64,000 bases of DNA from Streptomyces hyderabadensis (GTDB lineage: Bacteria; Actinomycetota; Actinomycetes; Streptomycetales; Streptomycetaceae). The notes beneath the pieces were generated by a model. The model worked only from the letters and a program-made list of their open reading frames with translations. It was not told where the DNA came from and did not search any database. The DNA is taken from contig NZ_JAIOJZ010000027.1 in assembly GCF_020404845.1 (NCBI RefSeq), forward strand, positions 50,293 to 114,292, given 5' to 3'. The position numbers and the translations under genes were made by a program. This document shows, piece by piece, positions 30,398-39,137 of this stretch; within the stretch, counting starts at the first letter, position 1; the number at the start of each line of letters is the position of its first letter.

Positions 30398-32668
30398 ATG
30401 ACCACGCCCACCACCCCTCCCGCGACCCCGCCCGCCCGGGGCCGCCGCCGCGCCCCCTCCCGCATGGAACGCGCCGCGGGCCGGGCCGCCGCGCTGCAAC
30501 GCCCCCGGGTCCTCCTCGCCCTGCTGCTCCTGCTCGCGCTGACCTGCGTGATGCTCCTCGACGGCTATCTGCGCGCCGAGGTCGGCGGCGACCAGCGCGT
30601 GCGCACCGGCGCCTCGGCGAGCGACGTCCCCGAGGACGTGCTCGACGGCGGGCCGATCCTGTCCTTCCCCGGCGGGCAGGCCACCACCGTCTCCGTCCCG
30701 GACAAGACGATCGTGCTGACCTTCGACGACGGCCCCGACCCCACCTGGACGCCGCAGGTGCTGGAGATCCTGGAGAAGTACGACGTGCCCGGCACGTTCT
30801 TCCTGGTCGGCTCGATGGTCGCGCGCCACCCGGGCATCGTGCGGGACATGGTCGAGCAGGGCAACGAGGTGGGCGTCCACACCTTCACCCACGTCGACCT
30901 CTCCTACCAGAGCCAGTCCCGCGTCGACCGAGAGATCGAGCAGACCCAGCTCGCGCTCGCGGGCGCGGCCGGCATCACCACCACGCTCTTCCGGGCGCCG
31001 TACTCCTCCGAGACGGACGCCATCGACAACTACAGCTGGCCCGTCTACGAGAGCCTCGGCGAGGACGGCTACACCAGCGTCTTCATCGACACCGACAGCG
31101 ACGACTGGAAGCGGCCCGGCGTCTCGAAGATCGTCGAGTGGGCGACGCCGGAGGACGGCGAGGGCGCCTCCGTCCTCTTCCACGACGCCGGGGGCGAGCG
31201 GTCCCAGACGATCGAGGCGCTGCCGAAGTACATCGAGAAGATGAAGGCGAAGGGCTACACCTTCACCACGGTCAGCGGTGTCATGGCCGACCAGCAGCCC
31301 ACGCGTGGGCCCGCCGCCGCAGCCTCGGACGCGACGGGTTCCGGTGACAGCCTCCAGGCCGCCCACCACAAGGCCACCGGCGCCACCCTCTACGAGGGCA
31401 AGGCGCTCGTCGCCGCCGTCGCGGTCGCCGAGTGGACGGTGCCGGCGCTGTCGGCCGGGCTCGTGATCGTGGGTGTGGCCGTGATGGGCAGGTTCGCGAT
31501 GATGCTGGTCCTGGCCCGCCGCCATTACCGGCAGCGCAACAGACGACGCTTCAGCTGGGGCCCGCCCGTCACCCGGCCGGTGAGCGTGATCGTCCCGGCG
31601 TACAACGAGAAGGAGTGCATCGAGGCGACCCTGAGATCCCTGGCGCGCAGTACGCACCCGATCGAGATCATCGTCGTGGACGACGGCTCGACGGACGGCA
31701 CGGCGGAGATCGCCGAGTCGCTGGGGCTGCCGGGCGTCCGGGTAGTGCGGCAGGCCAACGCGGGCAAGCCCGCCGCCCTCAACAACGGCGTCCGGCACGC
31801 CCGGTACGACATCGTCGTGATGATGGACGGCGACACCGTCTTCGAACCCGACACCGTACGGCACCTGGTGCAGCCCTTCGCCGACCCCGCCGTCGGCGCG
31901 GTCGCGGGCAACGCCAAGGTCGGCAACCGGCGCACCCTCATCGGCGCCTGGCAGCACATCGAGTACGTGATGGGCTTCAACCTCGACCGGCGCATGTACG
32001 ACCTGCTGCGCTGCATGCCGACCATCCCCGGCGCGATCGGCGCCTTCCGGCGCGAGGCGGTCCTCCAGGTCGGCGGCATGAGCCACGACACCCTCGCCGA
32101 GGACACCGACATCACCATCGCCCTGCACCGCGCGGGCTGGCGGGTGGTCTACGAGGAGCACGCCCGCGCCTGGACCGAGGCGCCCGGGTCGCTCGGCCAG
32201 CTCTGGTCGCAGCGCTACCGCTGGTCGTACGGGACGATGCAGGCGCTGTGGAAGCACCGCCGCTCCCTGACGGACAAGGGGCCCTCGGGCCGCTTCGGGC
32301 GGGTCGGCCTGCCGCTGGTGGTGCTCTTCCAGGTGGTCACGCCGGTCTTCGCGCCGCTCATCGACGTGTTCACCGTCTACTCGATGCTCTTCGTCGACTT
32401 CCGCGCGGCGCTGCTGGCCTGGCTCGCGGTGCTGGCCGTGCAGCTGGTGTGCGCGGCGTACGCCTTCCGGCTCGATGGGGAGAAGTACCGGTACCTGCTG
32501 ATGATGCCGCTCCAGCAGCTGGCGTACCGGCAGATGATGTACCTCGTCCTCATCCACTCCTGCGTCACCGCGCTGACCGGCGGGCGGCTGCGCTGGCAGA
32601 AGCTGAAACGGACCGGCGAGGTGGGGACCCCGGCGGGGACCGGGACCACGGGGACGGGCACGGGCTGA
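30398..32668 (+). CDS. polysaccharide deacetylase / GT2 glycosyltransferase fusion
   Basis: This 756-residue protein joins two enzymes. After a membrane anchor (about 28-50), a NodB deacetylase domain (about 100-290) shows LTFDDGPDP, HTFTHVDLS, FRAPYSSE and LFHDAGG, so its metal-binding and catalytic residues are intact. A membrane span (about 340-370) leads to a GT2 domain with VPAYNEKE, VVDDGSTDGT, MMDGDTVFEP, LAEDTD and QRYRW. This is the set of processive synthases such as PgaC. C-terminal membrane spans follow. It probably makes and deacetylates a beta-linked GlcNAc-type polymer. Its stop overlaps the acyltransferase ATG. Confidence 0.9.
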   Translation: MTTPTTPPATPPARGRRRAPSRMERAAGRAAALQRPRVLLALLLLLALTCVMLLDGYLRAEVGGDQRVRTGASASDVPEDVLDGGPILSFPGGQATTVSVPDKTIVLTFDDGPDPTWTPQVLEILEKYDVPGTFFLVGSMVARHPGIVRDMVEQGNEVGVHTFTHVDLSYQSQSRVDREIEQTQLALAGAAGITTTLFRAPYSSETDAIDNYSWPVYESLGEDGYTSVFIDTDSDDWKRPGVSKIVEWATPEDGEGASVLFHDAGGERSQTIEALPKYIEKMKAKGYTFTTVSGVMADQQPTRGPAAAASDATGSGDSLQAAHHKATGATLYEGKALVAAVAVAEWTVPALSAGLVIVGVAVMGRFAMMLVLARRHYRQRNRRRFSWGPPVTRPVSVIVPAYNEKECIEATLRSLARSTHPIEIIVVDDGSTDGTAEIAESLGLPGVRVVRQANAGKPAALNNGVRHARYDIVVMMDGDTVFEPDTVRHLVQPFADPAVGAVAGNAKVGNRRTLIGAWQHIEYVMGFNLDRRMYDLLRCMPTIPGAIGAFRREAVLQVGGMSHDTLAEDTDITIALHRAGWRVVYEEHARAWTEAPGSLGQLWSQRYRWSYGTMQALWKHRRSLTDKGPSGRFGRVGLPLVVLFQVVTPVFAPLIDVFTVYSMLFVDFRAALLAWLAVLAVQLVCAAYAFRLDGEKYRYLLMMPLQQLAYRQMMYLVLIHSCVTALTGGRLRWQKLKRTGEVGTPAGTGTTGTGTG

Positions 32669-33762
32669 TGGGCGTGCACCGCAAGGGCGCCGTGCCCGCC
32701 GTGCGCGCCGACGGGGACGCCCCGGCAGGCGGCGGCCGGGACCGGTACTTCGACACGCTGCGCGCCCTCGCCCTGGTCCGGGTCGTCGCGTACCACGCCT
32801 TCGGCTGGCCCTGGGCCGGGCTGGTCTTCCCGTCCATGGGCGTCATGTTCGGCCTGGCCGGCACCCTGATGGCCCGCTCGCTCCGGCGGCCCGCCGCGGC
32901 GGTGCTCCGCGGCCGGCTGCGCCGCCTGCTGCCGCCGTTCTGGTGCTGGGGGCTGTTCGTGGTGGGCGCGATGCTGGTGCGCGGCTGGATGCCGGGGTGG
33001 CAGATCGTCTACTGGATCGTGCCGCTCGGCGACCCGCCGGGCAGCGCGTGGGGCGAGCAGGCCTGGGAGATCCTCTGGTACCTCAGGACGTACCTGTGGT
33101 TCGTGCTGCTCTCCCCGCTGCTGCTGCGGGTCTTCCGGCTCGCGCCCGTGCCGGTGCTGCTGCTGTCCCTCGCGCCGGTCGTGGCGTTCCAGTTCCTCTG
33201 GCAGCCGCCGGACAACCGCTTCGGGACGGCGCTGCTCGACCTGGCCACGTACCTCTTCTGCTGGGTTCTCGGCTTCGCCCACCGCGACGGGGTGCTGGCC
33301 CGCCTGAGACCGGCCGCCGTCGTCGTCCTCTCGCTCGCGGCCCTCGCCTGCGGCGCCTGGTACGCCTTCGCGCACCGGGCCGAGTACGGCACCTACGACC
33401 TGGACGACATCCCGCTCGCGCAGGCCTTCTGGTCGGCCGGGTTCGTGACGCTGCTGATGTACTCCAAGGCGCGGCTGAGGTTCGACTTCTCGGGCCTGGC
33501 CCGGATGCGGCGGCTGGACCGGCTGGTGAGCGTGTTCAACGCCCGCGCGGTGACCGTCTACCTCTGGCACGAGCTGGCCCTGGTCCTGGCCGTGCCGCTG
33601 ATCGACCGGTGCTGGGACGTGCCCGCCTTCGAGGCGTACCTGCCGCTGGGGAGCCAGTGGTTCCTGCTGGCGGTGGGCTGGGTCCTGATCGCGGGGTTCG
33701 TGCTGCTCTTCGGGTGGGTGGAGGACGTCGCCGCGCGCCGGCGGCCGCGGCTGCTGCCGTGA
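32668..33762 (+). CDS. acyltransferase-3-type membrane protein
   Basis: The ATG overlaps the preceding stop and gives 364 residues. The first part reads YFDTLRALALVRVVAYHAFGW, the usual start of acyltransferase-3 proteins, with the conserved histidine about 15 residues after the first arginine. About ten membrane spans follow. Later segments RLRRLLPPFW and VYLWHELALVL also fit the family. It probably O-acylates the polymer made by the fusion protein upstream. Confidence 0.85.
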   Translation: MGVHRKGAVPAVRADGDAPAGGGRDRYFDTLRALALVRVVAYHAFGWPWAGLVFPSMGVMFGLAGTLMARSLRRPAAAVLRGRLRRLLPPFWCWGLFVVGAMLVRGWMPGWQIVYWIVPLGDPPGSAWGEQAWEILWYLRTYLWFVLLSPLLLRVFRLAPVPVLLLSLAPVVAFQFLWQPPDNRFGTALLDLATYLFCWVLGFAHRDGVLARLRPAAVVVLSLAALACGAWYAFAHRAEYGTYDLDDIPLAQAFWSAGFVTLLMYSKARLRFDFSGLARMRRLDRLVSVFNARAVTVYLWHELALVLAVPLIDRCWDVPAFEAYLPLGSQWFLLAVGWVLIAGFVLLFGWVEDVAARRRPRLLP

Positions 33763-33805
33763 GCCCGTCAGCGGCCGGAAGGACCCGTGCTGCAACAATG
33801 GGCCC

Positions 33806-34501
33806 GTGACCCGCGCTTCCCTGAACAAGCAGCCGCACGAAGTCGCCTCGATGTTCGACCACGTCGCGCAACGGTACGACCTGACGAACGCCGTGCTCTC
33901 GCTCGGCCAGGACCGGGCGTGGCGCAAGGCGGTCGCCAGAGCCGTCGACGCCCGTCCCGCGCAGAAGGTCCTGGACCTGGCGGCCGGCACCGCGACCTCC
34001 TCCCTGCCCTTCGCCCGCACCGGCGCGTACGTCGTGCCCTGCGACTTCTCCCAGGGCATGCTCCAGGTCGGCAAGGAGCGCCACTCCTGGCTGCCGTTCA
34101 CCGCGGGCGACGCGACCCGGCTGCCGTTCAAGGACGACGTCTTCGACGCCGTCACCATCTCCTTCGGGCTGCGCAACGTCCAGGACACGGACGCCGCGCT
34201 GCGCGAGATGTACCGGGTGACGCGGCCCGGCGGGCGGGTCGTCATCTGCGAGTTCTCGCACCCGACCTGGGCGCCGTTCCGCACCGTCTACACCGAGTAC
34301 CTGATGCGCGCCCTGCCGCCGGTGGCCCGCGCGGTGTCGTCCAACCCCGACGCGTACGTCTACCTCGCCGAGTCCATCCGGGCCTGGCCCGACCAGGCGG
34401 CGCTCGCCGGGCGGCTGGGCAAGGCCGGCTGGTCGAAGGTGGCCTGGCGCAATCTGACGGGCGGCGTGGTGACGCTGCACCGCGGCTTCAAGGCGAGCTG
34501 A
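33806..34501 (+). CDS. menG: demethylmenaquinone methyltransferase
   Basis: This 231-residue SAM-dependent methyltransferase of the UbiE/MenG family shows VASMFDHVAQRYDLTNAVLS at the start, VLDLAAGTATSS (motif I, about residues 54-65), a GDATRLPFKDDVFDA region and the ISFGLRNVQD signature. It methylates demethylmenaquinone at the last step of menaquinone synthesis. The GTG start follows a purine-rich GGAAGGA some 30 bases upstream and has little direct ribosome binding site. Its 3' end overlaps the convergent gene by 14 bases. Confidence 0.93.
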   Translation: MTRASLNKQPHEVASMFDHVAQRYDLTNAVLSLGQDRAWRKAVARAVDARPAQKVLDLAAGTATSSLPFARTGAYVVPCDFSQGMLQVGKERHSWLPFTAGDATRLPFKDDVFDAVTISFGLRNVQDTDAALREMYRVTRPGGRVVICEFSHPTWAPFRTVYTEYLMRALPPVARAVSSNPDAYVYLAESIRAWPDQAALAGRLGKAGWSKVAWRNLTGGVVTLHRGFKAS

Positions 34502-34862
34502 GCGCGGCGCAGCGGGCCGGCGGCACCCCCGGTTCCCCCGGCTCCGCCAGCTCGCGGCCGAGCCCGCCCAGCGGCGGCCGCGGCACGCGCGGCTCGCGGA
34601 TGCCCCCGCCGCCCTCGCCCTCCCCGAAGTCGAACCACACGTACACCGTCGACTCCCGGGGCACCTGCGCACCGGGCCGCGGATACTGGCGTACGACGTG
34701 GTCGACGGCGGCGGCCCGCGGATCGGGCCGGTCCGGCGCGTACAGGGACAGGCCCTGTCCGTGGGCGGTCTCGTACGCGTCCACGGCCATGAGACCGACC
34801 AGGCGCGGTACGCGGACGTCACGGTTCTCGGGGTTCTCGGATACCAGGCGCACGGACGTCAC
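34488..34862 (-). CDS. PASTA-domain protein
   Basis: This 124-residue protein contains one PASTA-like domain (about residues 17-78: VRVPRLVGLMAVDAYETAHG, VVRQYPRPGAQVPRESTVYVW). The C-terminal tail is Gly/Glu- then Pro-rich. There is no signal peptide or membrane span, which is unusual, because PASTA domains normally sit outside the cell on kinases or penicillin-binding proteins. It overlaps the end of menG convergently. Binding of wall fragments is therefore doubtful. Confidence 0.75.
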   Translation of the reverse strand: MTSVRLVSENPENRDVRVPRLVGLMAVDAYETAHGQGLSLYAPDRPDPRAAAVDHVVRQYPRPGAQVPRESTVYVWFDFGEGEGGGGIREPRVPRPPLGGLGRELAEPGEPGVPPARCAALSSP

Positions 34863-34936
34863 CCCCAGCGGTACCCGGCAGAGTAGCGCCGCCCGGTACC
34901 GCCCGGAAGCGTCAAGTGGCTGACTGTGACAGTTGG

Positions 34937-35473
34937 TTACTCTGTGTCACTCGAGGATTCGCCGCTGATGAGGCCGAGGCGGTAGCAGTGCCCCTGCCGC
35001 TCGGAGGACGGGATCGTGAAGACCTCGGCGAGCCGCATGCCCAGCCGCTCCGTGACCGCGATGGACCGGACGTTGCGCGCGTCGACCATCGCGACCACCT
35101 CCGCCACGCCCGCGTCGCGGACCCGCTCCAGCGTCTGCCGGGCGGCCGCCGTGACGTACCCCTTGCCCCAGTGCGCCCGCCCGAGCCGCCAGCCGATCTC
35201 GATCTCGCCCTTGGGGCCCCAGTCCCCGGGCCACGGCTGGGCGCCGGTGAACCCTATGACCTGCCCGGACTCGTCCACCATGGTCCACAGGCAGAAGCCG
35301 TGCTCGGCGTCGTGCCGGCGCTGGCGGGCGGTCAGCTCCTCGTAGACGGACAGCTCGGCGGGCCTGCCGCCGTGGAACTCCATGACGTCCGGGTCGGCGA
35401 AGATCCGGTGCCAGGCGACGGCGTCCTCGTCGGTGGGGACGCGCAACCGTACAACGGGGAGAGGTCGCTTCAC
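34937..35473 (-). CDS. GNAT-family N-acetyltransferase
   Basis: The GTG at 35473 gives 178 residues (MKRPLPVVRLRVPTDEDA). The RimJ/RimL-like GNAT pattern is clear: IGFTGAQPW, then IEIGWRLGRAHWGKGYVTAAARQTL with the acetyl-CoA loop R/Q-x-x-G-x-G/A, and NVRSIAVTERLGM. Targets are unknown; relatives acetylate protein N-termini or small amines. It is divergent from the flavoprotein at 35571. Confidence 0.88.
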   Translation of the reverse strand: MKRPLPVVRLRVPTDEDAVAWHRIFADPDVMEFHGGRPAELSVYEELTARQRRHDAEHGFCLWTMVDESGQVIGFTGAQPWPGDWGPKGEIEIGWRLGRAHWGKGYVTAAARQTLERVRDAGVAEVVAMVDARNVRSIAVTERLGMRLAEVFTIPSSERQGHCYRLGLISGESSSDTE

Positions 35474-35510
35474 TGGGCAGCCCTTCAGCCGGGTGATCGG
35501 TGACGCTGAA

Positions 35511-35516
35511 TAGACT
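35511..35516 (+). promoter_or_regulatory. candidate -10 element of the geranylgeranyl-reductase-like gene
   Basis: TAGACT lies 54 bases upstream of the GTG at 35571 and resembles a primary-sigma -10 element; no clear -35 partner was found. Confidence 0.3.
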
Positions 35517-35570
35517 GCCCATGACCAGTGCCGGTCGGCACGCAGATTCCGAACTTGGGGAGATCCCGCC

Positions 35571-36863
35571 GTGACCGTCGAGACTGAGCCGCTCTCCGAG
35601 AACACCGCCGACGTGATCGTCGTGGGCGCGGGGCCGGCCGGCTCCACCACCGCGTACCACCTGGCCAAGTCGGGACTCGACGTCCTGCTGCTGGAGAAGA
35701 CCGCCTTCCCCAGGGAGAAGGTCTGCGGCGACGGCCTGACGCCGCGCGCGGTCAAGCAGCTGGTCGCCATGGGCATCGACATCTCCGAGGAGGCCGGCTG
35801 GCTGCGCAACAAGGGCCTGCGCATCATCGGCGGCGGCTCCCGCCTCCAGCTGGACTGGCCGGACCTGGCCTCCTTCCCCGACTACGGGCTGGTCCGCAAG
35901 CGCGACGACTTCGACGAGCAGCTCGCCCGGCAGGCCCAGAAGGCCGGCGCGCGCCTGTACGAGCGCTGCAACGTCGGCGCGCCGGTCGTCGACGACCGCA
36001 CCGGCCGCATCACCGGCGTGCACGCCAAGCTGGGCGAGGACAAGCGCGAGGTCACCTTCCACGCGCCGCTGGTCGTGGCCGCCGACGGCAACTCCACCCG
36101 GCTGTCCCTGGCGATGGGCCTGCACCGCCGCGAGGACCGGCCCATGGGCGTCGCCGTGCGCACGTACTTCACCTCGCCCCGCCACGACGACGACTACCTG
36201 GAGTCCTGGCTGGAGCTGTGGGACCGGCGCGGCGCGCAGGACCGCCTGCTGCCGGGCTACGGCTGGATCTTCGGCATGGGCGACGGCACCTCGAACGTGG
36301 GCCTGGGCGTCCTGAACACCTCCGCCGCCTTCAAGGAGCTGGACTGGCGCGAGATCCTCAAGGCCTGGTGCGCGTCCATGCCGGAGGACTGGGGCTACAC
36401 CCCGGACAACATGACCGGCCCGATCCGCGGCGCCGCCCTGCCCATGGCCTTCAACCGCCAGCCCCACTACACCAAGGGCCTGCTCCTCGTCGGCGACGCC
36501 GGCGGCCTGGTGAACCCCTTCAACGGCGAGGGCATCGCCTACGCCATGGAGTCCGGCCAGATCGCCGCCGACGTCGTCGTCCAGGCCCACGCGCGGGCCA
36601 CGCCGGCGCAGCGCGAGGCCGCCCTGCAGCGCTACCCGCGCGTCCTGAAGGACACCTACGGCGGCTACTACACGCTGGGCCGCGCCTTCGTGAAGCTCAT
36701 CGGCAACCCGAAGGTCATGCAGATCGCGACCCAGCGCGGCCTCACCCACCCGATCCTGATGAAGTTCACCCTGAAGATGCTCGCCAACCTGACGGACCCG
36801 ACGGGCGGCGACGCGATGGACCGCATCATCAACGGACTGAGCAAGGTCGCGCCGAAGGCGTGA
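35571..36863 (+). CDS. geranylgeranyl-reductase-family flavoprotein, MenJ-like
   Basis: This 430-residue flavoprotein has the FAD-binding VIVVGAGPAGSTTAYHLAKSG (about residues 15-35), the family motif FPREKVCGDGLTPRAV (about 45-60) and the second FAD motif LLVGDAGGLVNPFNGEGI. Family members saturate isoprenoid double bonds. In actinobacteria the close relative MenJ reduces one double bond of the menaquinone side chain. Its place between menG and nuo supports a menaquinone role, though polyprenol reduction is possible. A short hairpin terminator follows. Confidence 0.88.
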   Translation: MTVETEPLSENTADVIVVGAGPAGSTTAYHLAKSGLDVLLLEKTAFPREKVCGDGLTPRAVKQLVAMGIDISEEAGWLRNKGLRIIGGGSRLQLDWPDLASFPDYGLVRKRDDFDEQLARQAQKAGARLYERCNVGAPVVDDRTGRITGVHAKLGEDKREVTFHAPLVVAADGNSTRLSLAMGLHRREDRPMGVAVRTYFTSPRHDDDYLESWLELWDRRGAQDRLLPGYGWIFGMGDGTSNVGLGVLNTSAAFKELDWREILKAWCASMPEDWGYTPDNMTGPIRGAALPMAFNRQPHYTKGLLLVGDAGGLVNPFNGEGIAYAMESGQIAADVVVQAHARATPAQREAALQRYPRVLKDTYGGYYTLGRAFVKLIGNPKVMQIATQRGLTHPILMKFTLKMLANLTDPTGGDAMDRIINGLSKVAPKA

Positions 36864-36866
36864 GCC

Positions 36867-36893
36867 CGGGGCCCGGCCGTCGGCCGGGCCCCG
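36867..36893. terminator. GC-rich hairpin between convergent genes
   Basis: A 12-bp perfect stem (CGGGGCCCGGCC and its complement) with a 3-base loop lies between the convergent menJ-like gene and the deformylase gene. It probably terminates both. There is no T-tract, as is common in Streptomyces. Confidence 0.65.
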
Positions 36894-36900
36894 AGGCCGG

Positions 36901-37527
36901 TCAGGCGGTGAAGGCCGCGGCGTTGGCCGCCCGGCGCGCGAAGACTTCCTCGCGCCGGTCCGCCGACTGCCGCAGCGCCGCCTTCCGTTCCCGGCCGGAG
37001 AGCCGGTCCAGGTAGACCTGCCCGTTCACGTGGTCGGTCTCGTGGGCCAGGCAGCGCGCGAAGTAACCGGTGCCCTCGACGACCAGCGGCGCGCCGTCCT
37101 TGTCCAGACCGCGCACGACGGCCCGGTCGGGCCGCGGTACGACCATGGTGGCGCCCGGCACCGACAGGCACCCCTCGCCCTCGTCGAGCAGCCGCCGCGC
37201 GGCCGGGTCGAGGGCGTCCAGGACCGGATTCACGATGTGCCCGACATGTCGGACACCGTCGTCGTCCGGGCAGTCGTAGACGAACAGGCGCAGGCCGACC
37301 CCGACCTGATTGGCCGCCAGCCCGGCCCCCTCCGCGATGTACATCGTGCGGAACATGTCGTCGATGAGCGCGGCGAGGTCGGGCCCGAACTCCGTGACGT
37401 CACGGCACGGCCTGTGCAGCACCTCCTCGCCCACCTCGGTGACGCGTCGCACCGATCCGCGCCGGGCCTCGGGTGCGAACGGGGGATAGGAGGCGGTGGG
37501 CCGCCCCTGTACGAAGACGCTCGGCAT
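36901..37527 (-). CDS. def: peptide deformylase
   Basis: The ATG at 37527 (MPSVFVQG) follows AAGGAGAG and gives 208 residues. The three deformylase motifs are present: GAGLAANQVG (about residues 72-81), EGCLSVPG with the metal cysteine (about 120-127) and LAHETDHVNG with the HExxH-type metal site (about 162-171). It removes the formyl group from nascent proteins. Streptomyces have several copies, and this one stands alone rather than with fmt. Residues 1-30 are a nonconserved-looking extension. Confidence 0.93.
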   Translation of the reverse strand: MPSVFVQGRPTASYPPFAPEARRGSVRRVTEVGEEVLHRPCRDVTEFGPDLAALIDDMFRTMYIAEGAGLAANQVGVGLRLFVYDCPDDDGVRHVGHIVNPVLDALDPAARRLLDEGEGCLSVPGATMVVPRPDRAVVRGLDKDGAPLVVEGTGYFARCLAHETDHVNGQVYLDRLSGRERKAALRQSADRREEVFARRAANAAAFTA

Positions 37528-37601
37528 GACGTTGTCTCTCCTTCGGCTCGTGGACGGGCCGGAGGGAACCGGCCCGCGCCCGAGCATGCCAGGAGCCCGC
37601 G

Positions 37602-37634
37602 AAGGGCCGCAGCCCCCGAGCGGCTGCGGCCCTT
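37602..37634 (-). terminator. hairpin terminator downstream of the NlpC/P60 gene
   Basis: Arms of 13 bases (AAGGGCCGCAGCC at 37602-37614 and its complement at 37622-37634) enclose a 7-base loop. The hairpin sits 24 bases past the end of the minus-strand NlpC/P60 gene and before the deformylase start, so it should separate the two transcripts. Confidence 0.75.
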
Positions 37635-37657
37635 TCGCGGATACGGGCGGGTGCGGC

Positions 37658-38497
37658 TTACAGCACGCGCACCGCGCCGCTCGGCGGGTCGTAGGACAGC
37701 GGCCTCTCGACGACACCGGTGGAGGAGTTCTGCGCGCCGACGAACATGCCGCCGCCGACATAGACACCCACGTGGTAGGCGCTGCCCGCGCCGCCCCAGT
37801 AGAGGATGTCGCCCGGCTGGAGGTTGTCCAGACCGACCTGGGTGCCGGCCGTGGACTGCGCCTGGGAGACGCGGGGCAGGCTGATGCCGACCTGCTTGAA
37901 GGCGGCCTGCACGAGACCGGAGCAGTCGTAGGCGGACGGGCCGGTGGCGCCGGAGACGTACGCCTTGCCGACCTGGGCCTGCACGAAGGAGACGACGGCG
38001 GCGGCCGAACCGGTGGCCGTGGACGTGCTGGTGCTGGTGCTGCTGTTGCTGCTCGTGCCGGTGGAGGAGCCGGTGTCCGAGGAAGCGCTCAGGGTGGTGC
38101 GCTCGGCGGCGCGCGAGGCGCGCTCGGCGGCCTCCTTGCGCGCGGCCTCCTCGGCCTTCTTCTTCGCCTCCGCGGCCTTCTTCTTGGCCTCGGCGAGGTC
38201 CGTCTTGGCCTGCTTGGCGGCCTTGGCGGCCGCCGCGTCACGCTCGGCCTGCAGCTGGTAGCTCGCGGCCGCCTGCTGCGTGACGTCCGCGGACTGGGCG
38301 ACCTGAGCGGCCAGGTCGGCCGTCAGGGTGGGCAGTTCGAGGGTCTGCGTCACCGGTTCGGCCGCGTTGGCCGACCCCGACGCACCGGCCACTGCCAGGG
38401 TGCTGAGGACGCCACCGGCAACTCCGGCCCGCATCGCGATCGTCGACGCGCTGCGGCGGGGCTTCCGGTGGCTGCGTATGTGAGCGGTGTGGGACAT
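37658..38497 (-). CDS. secreted NlpC/P60 peptidoglycan hydrolase
   Basis: The start is set at MSHTAHIRSH (38497), just before a basic signal peptide ending SANA-AEP; upstream in-frame starts (38527 or 38554) would put residues before the signal. The protein has 279 residues. A coiled-coil Lys/Ala/Glu-rich region (about 75-135) and a Ser/Thr linker lead to an NlpC/P60 domain. That domain has YDCSGLVQAAF (catalytic Cys), a later HVGVYVGGG (catalytic His) and an LQPGDILYW strand. It cleaves wall stem peptides outside the cell. Confidence 0.9.
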   Translation of the reverse strand: MSHTAHIRSHRKPRRSASTIAMRAGVAGGVLSTLAVAGASGSANAAEPVTQTLELPTLTADLAAQVAQSADVTQQAAASYQLQAERDAAAAKAAKQAKTDLAEAKKKAAEAKKKAEEAARKEAAERASRAAERTTLSASSDTGSSTGTSSNSSTSTSTSTATGSAAAVVSFVQAQVGKAYVSGATGPSAYDCSGLVQAAFKQVGISLPRVSQAQSTAGTQVGLDNLQPGDILYWGGAGSAYHVGVYVGGGMFVGAQNSSTGVVERPLSYDPPSGAVRVL

Positions 38498-38879
38498 AGG
38501 GACAACCGGTATCAGTAGCTCCTCCATACCTTCAAGAAACGTGTGCTGCGCCACAGTTGTTCAATCGAGCCGCCGAATCCCGGGCGTGTCGCTCTTTATT
38601 GACGCCGTAACGGACATAGCGGACGGGCCGTAACCGGCCTGTGATCACGGTCTTTGATCGTTACGCCCGAATTGCCCCGCGCTTACCACTTGTTGGGACA
38701 CTTGGCCAAGCCCGGTTCTCAGACGCCTCTCATCGATGTGGCGCAGGTCACGGAACGGTTACCCCGACGCGCGCGTCCGTCGCGTGCGAGGCGCCCGGTG
38801 GTGTCCGCCGGTGCTCGTGAACGCGTGCACGTGTCCACATCGGCCCCCGGTCCTCCCCCTCAGGTGTGAACGCCTCCTC

Positions 38880-38946
38880 TATCAAGGGTGTGCGTCCAGC
38901 GCCAATTTGCATGCAAGGGAAGTCTCTTGATATGGAGACGCACCCT
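38880..38946. promoter_or_regulatory. interleaved inverted repeats, possible structured RNA or operator
   Basis: TATCAAG at 38880-38886 pairs with CTTGATA at 38926-38932, and TGCGTC at 38891-38896 pairs with GACGCA at 38937-38942. The order 1-2-1'-2' would make a pseudoknot if transcribed. The strand is unknown, and the arms are short. Confidence 0.3.
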
Positions 38947-39116
38947 GCTCGGGCCCTCTGGCCAGCGGCGACGAGCGAAATTGTCACCTCTGGTGATCAG
39001 GTGAACGCTTCTTGTGTGAAGATCACCGCTCATCCGACTTCATGATCGTTCGTCAGGTGGTGGAGATCACAAAGCTTGTGCAATACCCCGTGTCGCAGAT
39101 CACAGAGCGTCGGGCA

Positions 39117-39122
39117 TAGGAT
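39117..39122 (+). promoter_or_regulatory. candidate nuo promoter -10 element
   Basis: TAGGAT matches the Streptomyces primary-sigma -10 consensus and lies 16 bases before the Rex-like operator and about 140 bases before nuoA. No strong -35 hexamer is visible at the expected distance. Confidence 0.4.
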
Positions 39123-39137
39123 GCGAGGCAGTTGGGC

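Noticed and set aside
28778..32557. Minus-strand 1259-codon frame reaching across the deacetylase-synthase gene
   Set aside because: Only the last 334 codons (the lipoprotein) look real; the rest lies antisense to an intact fused enzyme.
38498..38900. c-di-AMP (ydaO-type) riboswitch in front of the NlpC/P60 gene
   Set aside because: Such riboswitches precede some Streptomyces wall hydrolases, but the conserved ydaO sequence blocks were not found on the minus strand here.
38748..38987. 79-codon minus-strand frame in the NlpC/P60-nuoA gap
   Set aside because: It lacks a convincing start context and a protein-like composition, and lies among regulatory repeats.
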